NCBI GenBank assembly: GCA_036346375.1
Contig: CM070508.1
Location: 23,442,852-23,506,851 of the forward strand
Origin: Guadua angustifolia
Taxonomy: Eukaryota > Streptophyta > Magnoliopsida > Poales > Poaceae
DNA length: 64,000 nucleotides
Direction: 5' to 3'
Shown: positions 24,640 through 35,122 of the stretch, in pieces
How the letters are laid out: each line of letters begins with the position of its first letter
Numbering within the stretch: the stretch's first letter is position 1
Notes under the pieces: model-generated
What the model saw: the letters and a program-made list of their open reading frames with translations, nothing else
What the model was told of the DNA's origin: nothing
Database searches by the model: none
Made by a program: the position numbers and the translations under genes

Positions 24640-24860
24640 AGTAGTGATTGGAGACACCAACCAGTACTGATAGGGGCCTCAGAGGACTCACGGTCTAGTG
24701 CCACGTGTGGTCTCCAACCGGTACTGATACTCTATCAGTACCGGGTGAGGGAACCGGTACTGATGCCCTTGAACATCAGTCCCGAATGGCCTGTACCGGT
24801 TCAAAAACCGGTACTAAAGGCCGTTTTTAACCAGTACTGAAGGCCAGCTCTGTAGTAGTG
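24640..24860. repeat. Right subterminal and terminal repeats of CACTA 1
   Basis: Seven or so copies of ACCGGTACTGAT or its inverse, ending CTGTAGTAGTG at 24860. Confidence 0.85.
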
Positions 24861-25259
24861 TCGTCAAATATATCGGTAACTGTAATCCTTTTTCTCTGCT
24901 TTCTTCTTGCGCATTTGGTGCCGCTGAAGAGTGGGTGTAAGTGTAATGTAATGATCTCGCCAATGGTCTAGCCATTTGCTCTAAAAAACATATAGCCATT
25001 CGCTAATTGTTCTATGGTGGCCGTAGTGACGTTTGTTAATAGTTTTGTTGTGATTTATACCGCAGAGGTTCTATAAAACACAGCACCCACTCCATCCGCC
25101 GTTCCACTCAACCTAACGCGCACACGCACCCGTTTTTCGATCTTGGTACATAAGAGGCGAAAGGCAAAAATTTTCTGGCAAAATTGTGCAAGTTAGACCC
25201 AACAAAGTTTCCACTGTACAATTAAACCGTAAATCTAAAAAAGAGAGCGTCACTGAAAA
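24861..25259. other. Unassigned sequence between CACTA 1 and the chromovirus
   Basis: After the TCG target duplication no gene is visible. The last five bases GAAAA (25255-25259) are the left target duplication of the chromovirus. Confidence 0.4.
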
Positions 25260-25625
25260 TGTCAAGGGCGTCGAACCCCCGGCTGGCCGGACCGTGGCTA
25301 CGCAGCTCATAGCCGTCGGCCGTCTTCTCCGGTGAGGTTATTCCCCTCAACCGCAGACTTAACAGAGAGAGAGAGAGATTGGGAATATAATTCTTGCCTA
25401 TCCTCTCATTGTCAAGGGATTACAAGCATATATGGCCAATGGCCCAACCGAAATGGGGAAGGTTCTCCTTGATTCTAGGAATTTCCAAAACAACTTATTA
25501 ATCTAAGTTTCTATCTTTAGCCACTAGAGGCTAACCCATGCAGCGCCGCCAGGCCTGCTCGGCCACTGTGGCAAGACGTCATGGTAGCGTCCGTCGCTGC
25601 CGCATATGTACGTCCGTACATGACA
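25260..25625 (-). repeat. 3' LTR of the chromovirus
   Basis: Starts TGTCAAGG on the plus strand and ends CGTCCGTACATGACA. The central 225 bp are almost identical to the other LTR, but both edges differ strongly. Confidence 0.9.
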
Positions 25626-28300
25626 TCTCTCCCCGCCTCGAAGTCCAGCTCGTCCTCGAGCTGAAAGGAAGGGAACCGAACACGGAGGTCGTCCAGATCC
25701 TCCCATGTAGCCGAAGCAGGTGGTTCTCCCTGCCATTCAACGAGCACCTGGCGCACTCCCCGGGCCAGCCGCGCTCGAGCCACCCGGGCAGGTGCAGGCA
25801 CCACAGCACCGTGCAGGAGCGGAGGTAGCAGCGGTGGAACGGCCGGCGGGTTACCGACAAACTTCTTGAGGACGCCGACATGGAACACATCATGAAGGCG
25901 AGCGCCGGGAGGAAGCTGTAGCCGTACAGCCACCTCGTTGATGAGCTCCGCCACCTGGTACGGCCCGACGTATCGCGGCTTGAGCTTCCCTGTTGCCGAT
26001 CGTGGGAGGGATGCTGCTGCCCGCTGCCGAAGGCGAAGAAGAGCCCAATCGCCGACCTGGAAGGACACCGGCCTGTGGTGCTGGTCGTAGACGCGCTTCT
26101 GGACCGCCTGTGCCTGTTCAAGGCGATAGCGGATGTCGTCGAGGAAGGCAGCGCGTTCTTCCATCTCCTGGGCGACCGCTGCGACGCGGGCCTCGCCGGG
26201 CTCATAGGAGCGGATGGTCGGGGGGTCCCGGCCATAGACCACACGAAACGGAGTTTCGCGGAGCGATGACTGATAGGCGGTGTTGTAGGTGTACTCCGCC
26301 ATAGCGCCAGCGGAGCCATCGCCGGGACGGGCTTGTGAAGCGGCGCAAGTACATAGCGATGACCGGTTGGCGGCCTCGGTCGCCGTCGCTCCGGGTGAAA
26401 GGCGGACGACATGTAGAAACTTCGTCGATGAGCCGCATGAGCTCTGCCCGAACGCCGAGGTGAACTCTTGGATCGCGGTCCGAGACGATGGACTGCGGAA
26501 CGCCATGGAGGCGAACGATGTCGGCGAAGAAGGCGTGAGCGACGGACTCGGCGGTGTAGGGGTGCGCCAGGGGGATGAAATGGCAGTACTTGTTGAAGCG
26601 ATCCACGACGGAGAGGATGACCGTCTTGCCTTGCACCTTGGGCAGCGCCTCGATCAGTGGCCTGGGCGTGGCGGAGGCGCTCGATGAAGTCAAAGCGGGG
26701 CGCCGAAATAGCCATCACCTCCCCTTCGTCATTGTCGCGACGGGAGAGGGCGTCGGCGACGACGTTCGTGGCGCCCGACCGGTACTCCACTGAGAAATCG
26801 AAGCCCAGGAGCTTGCCGACCCAGTGGTGCTGAGGGATCGTGGCGAGGCGCCGTCGAGGAGGTACCAGTCGTAGTGGTCGGTCTTAGCGATGAAGCGCCG
26901 CCCAGAGATCTGGCGCCAATGCCGCATCGCTGAGCGAGGCCGATGAGCTCGCGCTTCGTAAGGGCGCTAGCGAGCGGTGGCAGGCGCCACGAACTTGCCG
27001 AAGAAGGCGCACGGATAGCCCTCTGGACCAGACCGCGCCGGCCGAACGTTGACGTCGCACTCGGCGGTGAACAGCTTGGCGAAGTCGGGCATGGCGAGGA
27101 CGGGGGCGGACGTGACGGCGACCTTGAGCGCTGTGAATGCCGCGGCCGCCGCGTCGTCCTAGGAGAAACCCTCTTTCTTGAGTAGGGCCGTCAGTGGTGC
27201 AGCGATCGCCCCGTAGTTGTGGACGAACTTGCGGTAGTACCCGGCGAGGCCGAGGAAAGCGCCTGATCCGGGCGAAGCGTGGAGCCGACCAATCATGGAT
27301 CGCCTGCACCTTGGCCGGGTCCATGGCCACACCCGCCGCGGATATGACATGGCCAAGGTAGGCGACGGAGGAAGCACCAAGCGAGCACTTGGGTGCTTGA
27401 CAAAGAGTTGGTGGCGGCGTAGTTAAATCGAGGACGGCCCGGAGGTGGCGAAGATGATCAGCCGTCGTCTTGTAAATCGAATATCGTCAAAAATACCGGG
27501 ACCAAGCGGCGCAGAAGCAGGCGAACACGTCGTTCATCAAGGCTGGAATGTCGCCGGCGTTGCACGACCAACGCCATCACCAGAACTTCATCTGAGCCGT
27601 CGTGGGTGCGAACGCCGTCTTGTGCACGTCCTCGGCGCAAGACTGGTGGTACCGGACCGGAGGTCCGGCAGTGAAGAACTTGGCGCCATGGAGCTCGTCG
27701 AGGCTCGTCAACCACCGGGATCGGAAAAGCATCTTTGGCGGTGGCGCGTTCAGCGCCCGTGGTCGACGCGAAGCGCCACGAACCATCGGGCTTCTTGGCG
27801 AGGAGGACGGGCGGCGAAAGCGGCGAAGTCGCCGCGGCGGACGATCTCTTGAGCAATCATGGCGGCACATCGCGCTCAACTCGTCCTGTGCGCGCGCGGG
27901 TACCGTAAGGCGGACGGTGACCGGCTGGGCATCGGGCTTGAGAATAATGCGGTGGTCGTCGCGCGACGCTTAGAAGCGACCAAGCGGGTCGCGAAAGCCC
28001 CCAAACGAGAGCAGCAGCGCCTCCAGGAGGGAACCAGCCTCTGTTGTTGCGCCCACGGCCGGCACGGAGGGGCTGGCCACGCGGATCGAGAGAAGCGCGC
28101 CACAGCGGCTGAAGGACATCGCCGCGTGCGAGGTCCCAAACAATGGGCCCCAACTCGCCGAGCCACCGGGTGCCGAGGACGACGTCGTACCCGGCCAGTG
28201 GCATTACGTAGAGGTCGGCCGGGAACGAATCTCCGTCGATGAGCAGGGGGGCGTCGCGGATGACGCCGGCGCAGGTGACCCGCTCGCCATTGGCGACCAA
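25517..28300 (-). pseudogene. pol pseudogene of the chromovirus (RT, RNase H, integrase, chromodomain)
   Basis: Read on the minus strand from 28300 down. RT (about 27860-27460) shows PVLLAKKPDGSWRFAS and KDAFPIPVVDE, and a catalytic IFDDI near 27488. The RNase H region (27330-26715) shows GLAGYYRKFVHNYGAIAAPL and VVADALSRR. The integrase core (26690-26300) shows VVDRFNKYCHFIPLAHPY and IVSDRDPRVH with its catalytic aspartates, then a frame change, then AEYTYNTAYQSSLRETPF. The linker has VGDWALLRL and LKPRYVGPYQV. The chromodomain (about 25735-25640) has VLVEWQGEPPASATWEDL and is thought to guide insertion to heterochromatin. Frameshifts divide it into at least six frames; the longest open piece is 329 codons ending in the LTR at 25517. 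Confidence 0.85.
25626..25634 (-). other. Polypurine tract of the chromovirus
   Basis: Minus-strand GGGGAGAGA directly before the 3' LTR, the usual primer for plus-strand DNA synthesis. Confidence 0.8.
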
Positions 28301-29403
28301 AAGGCCGGAGGCGAGGCGTTAGCGGAGGGTAGACCGAGTGCCGCGCCGCCTCCCGAGATGAAGTTGTGCGTCTTTGCCGGTCGAGGAGGGTGACGAAGAC
28401 GCGGCGCCGAGTGCCACGGCGATCTGCATGGTGCCCGCCATGGGAACCCCGACCACGGCTTCTGCGAGGAGGAAAAACAGGCGCCTCGGCGTCGTGCTCG
28501 CGTCGCCAGCGGCGTCCGCGGCGTCCTCGATCTCCACGCCTTCAAGGAAGAAGATCGCGCAAGCAAAACTGTTATAGCCACGGGTATATATTTTTCATTG
28601 CAATTAAAACAGAGGCCAGACGGCGCTGTTCCGCCATCTCGTCCCGGTGAGGCGCTCTGGTTGCCCTCGCCGCGACCTCGCTGGCGCCACCGGTGGCAGC
28701 GAGCGCCCGGTATTCTTTGAAGCCGAGCGGGCGGAGCGGGGAGCTGGAGGAGAGGAGGGCGCCGAGGGAAAGGCTGCACCGAGCGGTCGATCCCCACTAA
28801 CTCCACTTAGCGCGCCGAGCTCATGGCGCCATGAGCGTCTCCGGGTTGTGAATGCGACGGCGTGGAGCGGCGGCAGAGTCCGCCGGTGAAGAGCTGGACG
28901 CGCCGAGCCTCATCAAAACGACCCGCGAGGCGGGGAGGGCACAGAAGTGATTGAGTACTCCTCCACGGTCCTGTCTGCGCCGCATTGGCGAGCTCGAGCA
29001 ATGAGCCGAGCGGATGGGAGGCCCAAACCGCAAGTTCAGAGCTCCTTGAATCGCCCCACGGCGTACCCTCGTCCTCCCGGAGTTGGATGTACAGAGTTGC
29101 GCGACGGCCTCCAAATTGTACGAGGCCATCCACACGCTCCTCCGCCATGGTGCGTTGTTGGCAAAATAGGATTCGCACTTGTTGATGAAGAGCATCGGAT
29201 CGGTCTTGCCGTCAGAAGGAAAATCAATTTTTGGAATTTTGAGGCGATCAAGATCGTGGCCCCCTCCGGGCGGCCTTGGCGCCATTGCCGTCGAACGAGG
29301 CCGACTTCTCCTTCATAGCCGCCATGTCGGCCTTCATGGTTGTTATCTCCGTGGTGATGGATTTCAACATCTCCATCATATCGGCGATGGTTGGATCGCT
29401 CAT
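28301..29403 (-). pseudogene. gag-protease pseudogene of the chromovirus
   Basis: The likely start is at 29403 (MSDPTIADMMEML), followed by a short coiled coil (TEITTMKADMAAMKEKSA). The gag core has DRLKIPKIDFPSDGKTDP, FINKCESYF and WMASYNLEAVAQL. A zinc-knuckle remnant CFNCNEKY lies near 28605; its later residues are altered and no clean CCHC remains. Protease-like sequence follows near 28420-28370, where the expected D-T-G is disrupted by a frame change. The protein would form the particle and mature it. Non-functional in this copy. Confidence 0.75.
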
Positions 29404-29517
29404 GGCTGCTGGCTGCGGCGCGGAAGCGGTGAAGGACTGCGGCGATGGTGGAGGGCTAGGGTGGTGGGCGGCGGCTGTGGAAGAATGGGTGGAAGCGGGT
29501 GGGAGAGGACCGGCGTG

Positions 29518-29530
29518 GCTCGATACCAGA
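29518..29530 (-). other. Primer-binding site of the chromovirus
   Basis: On the minus strand TCTGGTATCGAGC immediately follows the 5' LTR and resembles the tRNA-Met type site. Confidence 0.75.
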
Positions 29531-29532
29531 GT

Positions 29533-29886
29533 TGTCAAGGCGTGAACCCGGCCGGGCGGGACCGTACGCTCTGTGACTCGTAGCCGTCGGCCGTCTTCTC
29601 CGGTGAGGTTATCTCCCTCAACCGCAGGCTTAACAGAGAGAGAGAGATTGGGAATATAATTCTTGCCTATCCTCTCATTGTCAAGGGATTACAAGCATAT
29701 ATGGCCAATGGCCCAACCGAAATGGGGAAGGTTCTCCTTGATTCTAGGAATTTCCAAAACAACTTATTAATCTAAGTTTCTATCTTTAGCCACTAGAGGC
29801 TAACCCATGCGGCCCTTGTGCTTGGCCTTTCAGCCTTGACGCCGTCGCGTCAGCGTCGCGCCGCATATGTACGTCCGTACATGACA
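29533..29886 (-). repeat. 5' LTR of the chromovirus
   Basis: Begins TGTCAAGG and ends TACATGACA on the plus strand. It pairs with 25260-25625. Confidence 0.9.
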
Positions 29887-29917
29887 GAAAAATAGCATTT
29901 TCAGACTCCGAGTCCAG

Positions 29918-30105
29918 ATGGCTTTCCCGCACAGTGTGAATGATACTTCCATGGTTTTAATTTCCAAGAAGAGTATTCCTGAAATATTGACAGATTTTCG
30001 CCCTATTAGCTTGTACAATGTAGTGGTTTCGACGTGTGTATGGTTAACAGATCGTGTCCCTTATTGTAAGATATTATTTCCCCAAATCAGAACACGTTTG
30101 TGCCA
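29918..30105 (+). pseudogene. LINE reverse transcriptase, N-terminal fragment
   Basis: Translates as NDTSMVLISKKSIPEILTDF then RPISLYNVV, the conserved opening of plant L1 reverse transcriptases. After a frame change come MVNRSCPLL and IISPNQNTFVPWR. It stops exactly where the 39-bp inverted repeat turns back, so the catalytic FADD-type centre is absent. Confidence 0.8.
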
Positions 30106-30151
30106 TGGAGAGTGGCACAAACGTGTTCTGATTTGGGGAAATAATATCTTA
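30067..30151. repeat. 39-bp perfect inverted repeat with 7-bp loop
   Basis: Positions 30067-30105 are exactly reverse-complementary to 30113-30151, with TGGAGAG between. The left arm is in-frame LINE sequence; the right arm is the same sequence turned around. Confidence 0.97.
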
Positions 30152-30330
30152 TACACACTCAAAACACACTCAAATCGCCCAGGTGCGCGCGGGTGTGCCG
30201 GGCGGTCGCGTGCGTGCGTGGGTGTGAGTGAGTGAGTGAGTGCGACTGTAACCGGCTGTTGTTCCCTCTTCTATACTGAATGCTAGAGCTCTTGGCCATA
30301 TTTCCAAAAAAAAAAAAATTGCTCACCAGA
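30152..30330 (+). mobile_element. Foreign 3'-end fragment with poly(A)
   Basis: Starts with CACACTCAAAACACACTC and contains four GTGA units (about 30222-30240). It runs into CTCTTGGCCATATTTCC followed by 13 A residues at about 30307-30319. It looks like the 3' end of a reverse-transcribed RNA, probably another LINE, joined to the fold-back. Confidence 0.5.
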
Positions 30331-31261
30331 GGTATTCGGAAATTTTGGTGGGGAGTAGAAAGAGGCAAGCATCGTACGCACTAGATTGCATGGGATAAAT
30401 TTACAAGATGCAAGAGTCATGGTGGTTTGGGATTTACAGACCTAAGAACATTTAATCAGGATTTTCTAGCATGCCAGTCTTGGAGATTAATCTTTATCTT
30501 GGAGAGCCTTTGTGCTCGTGTGCTTAAAGCCAAGTATTTTTCCCAATAGTGAGTTAGTAGACATGACTTTTTCCAGCCAAGTCTCGCCAACATGGAAAGC
30601 CATTGTTCATGACTCACATTTGCTAAGAAAAGGGGGTTATTTGGCACATTGGCTCAGGAGAAAAGGTAAAAATTTGGCATAGTCCTTGGATCCCAAGAGG
30701 AAATAGTTTGCTTGTAACTGGTAAACTTCGGCCAAGTCATCTTAAATTGGTTTCTCAATTGATTGACTCCGAAAGGGGATGTTGGCAAGAGGATGTTAGG
30801 GATGTTTTCCGCCGTCATGAAGCTAAGGAAATACTCAAAATTAAATTGCCATGCAGACTGATGGATGATTTTATGGCATGGCATTACGAAAAGTTGGGGT
30901 GGTTACAGTTCGCAGTGCATATAGATTGAGCATGCATTTGAATAATATGGAAAATGGAGAATCGAAGACTAGTTCAAATTTAGATGGGACTAAGAAGCAA
31001 TGGAATAAGCTATGGAGCCTACTTATTCAGTATAAAGCAAAAATTGTTGCTTGGCATCCCATACTTGATGGATTGGCCACAAAGGTAAATAAGTGGAAAC
31101 GTACACTAGCCATTGATTGTATTTGTAATATTTGTAGTAGTGCCGATGAGGATGGACACCATGCTGTAATATCCTGTGATCGTACTCAAACCCCGCAACA
31201 TGTTGTGAGAGCTTCTTGGTATCTCCCCTCTCAAGATCACTGTCAAATATCTAAATATGGG
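30331..31261 (+). pseudogene. LINE RT C-terminal region and zf-RVT domain
   Basis: Recognisable pieces are RKFWWGVERGKH, CKSHGGLGFTDLRTFNQ, VIWHIGSGEKVKIW and WHYEKLGVVTVRSAYRL. The putative zinc-binding CNICSSADEDGHHAVISC (31117-31175) matches the zf-RVT region of plant LINEs. Several frameshifts and stops interrupt it, for example near 30545. Confidence 0.8.
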
Positions 31262-31918
31262 GTATAAGCACGTACCAGAAACATGAAGAATATGCCATAT
31301 ATGCTCAAGCAAGCATCTAGAAACTCCGGATATCATGGACCCAATTCTATGGGATAAGATATACGCGGAGGGCATATCTCCACACTAAAAAGGACTCAAT
31401 CGTTTTCCTGTTACGAGGAAACTAACTCGAGTACACCTAGTATCCAGGGAAGTTTGGATATGCTGTGAAGATCGACACGACGATGGACTCCTCATCAGAT
31501 ATAATCTAGTATCCTAAGCCGACTACAACTTAACTTGAGGTAGGGCTACCCCGACTATATAAGGCTAGAGGTAGGTATCCTCAAGGAGGAGAAAAGAGAG
31601 AACTTCTGAGAGCCAAACTGAGAGGACGGAGAAGACGCAGAGCAATCAGGAGCCAGCGGACCACGCTTCATCAACCACTAGCCATAATTTAGCCATTGCT
31701 TTGATCCAATCTTTATTGTAACTAGGGCTGGACACCTTACTCTGTACTCGATACACTAAGTTCATACATCATCCGCACAGGACATAGCATATTACTCCAT
31801 TGGGGGGCCTGAACCTGTATACATCGTGTGCCACTGTCTTCGTGTTTAACTTTGCTAAACCGAAGATACTCATAATCATAAGCTTATTGTTGAGATCTAA
31901 CCTTCGACAATCACCAAT
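31262..31918 (+). mobile_element. Solo LTR of an LTR retrotransposon
   Basis: A 650-bp block splits the LINE frame. It has CCCCGACTATATAAGGC near 31549 (TATA region), then GAGCCAGCGGACC, CTCTGTACTCGATAC and GATCTAACCTTCGAC, and shares its second half with 10494-10790. LINE coding sequence resumes near 31925. Exact edges and target duplication were not resolved. Confidence 0.65.
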
Positions 31919-32940
31919 GTTATACTAGGCCGGATTGGCTCCTTATGATATTGTATTTGCTTCCTGAAGATGTGAGCTGCAAGCCTGTCCTACTTCTTTA
32001 GCGTACTTGGCAAATCCGCAATAACATCACTCATGCTAGCGGGTCTGCCTTTATTGTGGAATCGGTAAAATTCCTTAAGGAGTATTGGTGTACAGTGTTT
32101 TCTATTCGACGCACTAGAGATCTTGACGAAAAGGGGAAAAACATTGGGCTTACAGTACCCTGATGTTTGGTTCTGTGAGCAAAGGAAGCTGGTGAAGTGG
32201 ATTCCACCAAAGGAGGCTAGGTGAATTCCAATGTAGATGGTGCTTTCTTTGAAGGCAACGTATCCTGTGCACACAAATATTTGGTGAAAACCTGGTGCAC
32301 ACCAACTAAGAAAAGTTTCAAAAAATTCTGAAAAAAATCATGGATGTACATATCAGCTTACCCCATCTACATATAAAATTTCATGATCAAATTCGTCCTG
32401 TGCTAAGAGTAATAAAAAAGACAAACTTGATCATGAAGCAGAATAGTTCTGTTCATCCATGATTTTTTTCAAGTTTTTCAACTTCTAGTATAGGATGAAT
32501 ATTTGATGCACAGGATACGTGCCCTTCTTTGAAACTTCAAAAGATAGTGGTAGTCGTGTGGTAGTCAGAGATGGAGTTGAGAGGATTTTGCTAACATCTT
32601 GGTGCTATCTTATTTGTGCCTCTAGTGCAGAGGAGGTTGAAATCCTTGTATACCATGAAGATTTTTGCCTTACTGCACAATGGATTTATTGTCCAACGAT
32701 GCTGGAATCAAATTGCAGTGCAGCAGTTGATATCCTTAATCGATCGCCCGAATAGTCATCGTTCAAGGTTCCAATTATTTTCCCATGGCCGAACAGATTC
32801 AGTCCTCTGTTGTCAGACAAATGAAAAGAGAGCAAAATATAGTTGCACATGAGCTCACATAGGTAGCGAAGTGATTGCATTATAGTGTTGTGTGGCGTCA
32901 GGCTTCTACGTGTGTTGAGAATCTTATTGGTCAAGATTAT
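31919..32940 (+). pseudogene. LINE RNase H-like domain (RVT_3) remnant
   Basis: Begins DWLLMILYLLPEDV. WRTWQIRNNITH-like sequence, NVDGAFFEG and, after the MITE, GSRVVVRDGVERILLTS follow. The tail MKREQNIVAHELT is typical of RVT_3 domains in plant LINEs. The MITE at 32254-32524 splits the domain just after DGAFFE, and stops occur throughout. Confidence 0.75.
32254..32524. mobile_element. MULE-type MITE with 9-bp target duplication
   Basis: Terminal inverted repeats of about 27 bp begin GGCAACGTATCCTGTGCA on the left and, read inward from the right, GGGCACGTATCCTGTGCA. The 9-bp word TTCTTTGAA flanks both sides (32245-32253, 32525-32533), the duplication length of Mutator-like elements. The body matches 2650-2795 in inverse orientation. 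Confidence 0.85.
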
Positions 32941-33192
32941 AATCCCATTGTTGAGTAATCAATAAAGTTCTCTTTTCATAAAAAAAAACATAAATGACCA
33001 GGTTTTTGGTTACGCTTACGCCATTGGCTACTAGAGGAGCTCATGTGGTTTGTAATCAACTACACCTTTTCTCCGCAATCGTCTCTTCTATTTGTGATTG
33101 TTACGTGTCTCTCACTAACTAGAAATTATCTAACATTAACATAATACTAGAAATGGAATAAAGCTTGTCTGCCGCTTGGCCTACCGAATGTA

Positions 33193-33560
33193 CTAGATGA
33201 GTGACCGCGGTTGTATGCCGCGATCGCTGCTCCCCCACACAAGCAAATCGAGAAAACACGAGAAATGTTTAAAAGGATATAAACGTAATTACGTTTTTTT
33301 GCATTTATCTAGGGTCCTTTTACGAAGGATCCGCGATTTTGCCAAATCGAAAGGTTCTTTTCGTAAAAAACGGATGAAAGGATCTAAACGTAATTATGTG
33401 TCTTTTTCATTTATCTAGGGTCATTTCAGGAAGGATTCGTGAATTCACTGAATAGAAAGGTTTTTTTCGTAAAAAAAGTTGAAAGGACCTAAATGTAATT
33501 AAGCTTTTTTTGAGGGGCTTTAACAAGGTGTCAGCACGTGGCTAGCCTCCCTGCTCAGGA
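33193..33560 (-). mobile_element. Helitron-like element H1
   Basis: On the minus strand it ends with a hairpin (stem CGCGG, loop of 7) about 10 bases before CTAG at 33193-33196, with T following. The body has repeats of AAAGGATCTAAACGTAATTA shared with the other Helitron-like copies. The 5' boundary near 33560 is approximate. Confidence 0.5.
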
Positions 33561-33648
33561 AACTTGCAAGGTTTAATATATAGTATTATTTCACTTTGTG
33601 TTCAGAAGAACACCTATTGTGGGTGGATGTTACGTGGATTACAATATA

Positions 33649-34148
33649 CTAGGTAGAGCCGCAGCGATGTCACTGTATTGTGAAAAAAAATCTATGCTAA
33701 TTTTTGCAAATCGAATTTGCGGAACTACGGGTCTTTTTTTTTCAAAATAACCGGCGGAAGGACCTATTTACGATTTCAAAATTTTTTAAATCTTTTGGGT
33801 CGAAAGAACCGGCGTTTTTTACAAAATAACCAGTGGAAGGACCCGCTCGTGATTCAAAAATTTTGTAAATCTTCCGGGCTGAAAGAACCGGCACCCCACG
33901 GCGAATCTGCGAAACCACGGGGTCCTTTTCGCAAAATAACCGGTGGAAGGATCTGTTCGCGATTTCAATTTTTTTTTAAACTCCCGGGCCGAAAGAACCG
34001 AACTACATAGTGTTTTTTTTTGTAAAATAACCGATAGAAAGACCCGTTTGCGATTTTTAATTTACCGTGGAAGGACCTGTTCGTAATTCCCAATTTTCAT
34101 CGGGTTTTTCCGGAAAGCCGGTGACGTGGCGCGTGGGTTGAGCTGGGA
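33649..34148 (-). mobile_element. Helitron-like element H2
   Basis: 500 bp. On the minus strand it begins TCCCAGCTCAACCCACG (preceded by A) and ends in CTAG followed by T (33649-33652), the A/T target of Helitrons. The 3' hairpin is weak. The body consists of diverged repeats around AAAATAACCGGTGGAAGGAT. Confidence 0.5.
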
Positions 34149-34169
34149 TCCCCCCGTGCATAATATATA

Positions 34170-35122
34170 CTAGGTAGGGTAGCATGCTATTGCACGCCTA
34201 CTGTGTGGGCGTGAAAACACGCGATGCCGCGCTGGCGAAAAAAAACTGACCCAAATTTTTCTGAAAAAACTACGTAATTCCAGTCTATTGTGTCGAAAGA
34301 ACTGGCGCACGTGTTGAATTTGTGGAATTACGGAGTATTTTTTGCAAAACAACTGGCGAAAGGACCTGCTCGTGATCTGTAGAAATATCTCTTTCGACGA
34401 ATTACTTGGAAAATATTGGAGACCGAGCTGGAAAACCGAGGTGAGAAAATAGCCTAAAGGAAAAATAGCGGAAAAATTATTAGAGATGACAACCTTCTTT
34501 TTGTCGAGCCTAACACTCTACGCGTTCACCGAGTAATCATACATGTTTTAAAAAATATAAGAGATCGAGATGGAAAATCGAGCCGGGGAAAAAATCTAGA
34601 GATAGAGCTGCACGCATATTTCTAGTGATGAAAACATTTTTTCCCGGGAAAAACGGAGAAAGGACCTAGAGCTGCACACATATTTCAAGTGATGAAAACT
34701 TTTTTCTGGAAGATAGAGCTGCACACATATTTCTAACAATGAAAACATTTTTTCCAGAAAAAACAGAGAAAGGACCTAGAGCTGCACACATATTTCTAGC
34801 GATGAAAACATTTTTTCCGGAAAAAACGGAGAAATGACCTAAACGTAAGGAGCAAGGACCTGTTTGTTACGTTTTTGGACCTGTCCGCTATCCCGAAAAA
34901 TAAGAAAAGGGCTTGCTCGCGATTTGAATTAAACGTGGGTTTTTTTCGTAAAATAGCGTGCGAGGGACCCAAACGCGAATTGGGAAAAAAATTCTTCCCC
35001 TCACAAAAAATCGCGGAGGACCTATTCGTAATCTCCAGGAACCTATCCGCAATTTCAAGAAACACGGGGGCTTTTCGCAAAAACGCCAAAGGTGACGCGT
35101 GGATAGCCTCTTCTCTCGGCGA
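34170..35122 (-). mobile_element. Helitron-like element H3
   Basis: 953 bp. The minus-strand 5' end is TCGCCGAGAGAAGAGG after A, and the 3' end is CTAG before T at 34170-34173 with an imperfect hairpin (GGCGTGC..GCATGC). Much of the body is the reverse complement of the element at 13861-14585. It contains a 63-bp tandem repeat. Confidence 0.55.
34597..34845. repeat. About 63-bp tandem repeat
   Basis: Four copies of a unit starting TAGAGCTGCACACATATTTC and ending GGAGAAAGGACC (third boundary shortened in copy 2), inside H3. Confidence 0.85.

Larger units (their letters stand above)
16168..24860 (+). mobile_element. CACTA (En/Spm) transposon 1, 8.69 kb
   Basis: Terminal sequences CACTACTACAAAA at the left and CTGTAGTAGTG at the right form the classic CACTA inverted repeat. 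The 3-bp word TCG is duplicated exactly outside both ends (16165-16167, 24861-24863), so both boundaries are firm. Subterminal regions carry many copies of ACCGGTACTGAT in both orientations. Two plus-strand genes are present: a truncated TNP2 transposase (17375-18680), then a second gene (20791-24360). Both are broken, so the copy is not autonomous. It lies upstream of the FAF-like gene. Confidence 0.95.
25260..29886 (-). mobile_element. Ty3/gypsy chromovirus (Reina-like), 4.63 kb, minus strand
   Basis: Both LTRs (366 and 354 bp) start and end with TG..CA and are flanked by an exact 5-bp duplication GAAAA (25255-25259, 29887-29891). A tRNA-Met-type primer-binding site adjoins the right LTR and a purine tract (minus strand GGGGAGAGA) adjoins the left LTR, so orientation is minus. 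The order gag, protease, RT, RNase H, integrase, chromodomain identifies a chromovirus. Small size and short LTRs suggest the Reina lineage. Reading frames are split by many frameshifts, so the copy is inactive. It lies between the region after CACTA 1 and a LINE remnant. Confidence 0.93.
29892..32990 (+). mobile_element. L1-type LINE remnant
   Basis: Plus-strand pieces of a non-LTR retrotransposon ORF2 occur in the right order: RT start (29918-30105), RT C-terminal/zinc-knuckle region (30331-31261), RNase H-like domain (31919-32940), then an AATAAAG signal and poly(A) tail at about 32978-32990. It lacks its 5' part, including the endonuclease. It is interrupted by a fold-back junction with foreign sequence (30106-30330), a solo LTR (31262-31918) and a MULE-type MITE (32254-32524). 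Confidence 0.8.

Noticed and set aside
30067..30151. MicroRNA precursor
   Set aside because: The arms are perfectly complementary LINE coding sequence at a rearrangement junction, more like a recent fold-back than a miRNA gene.
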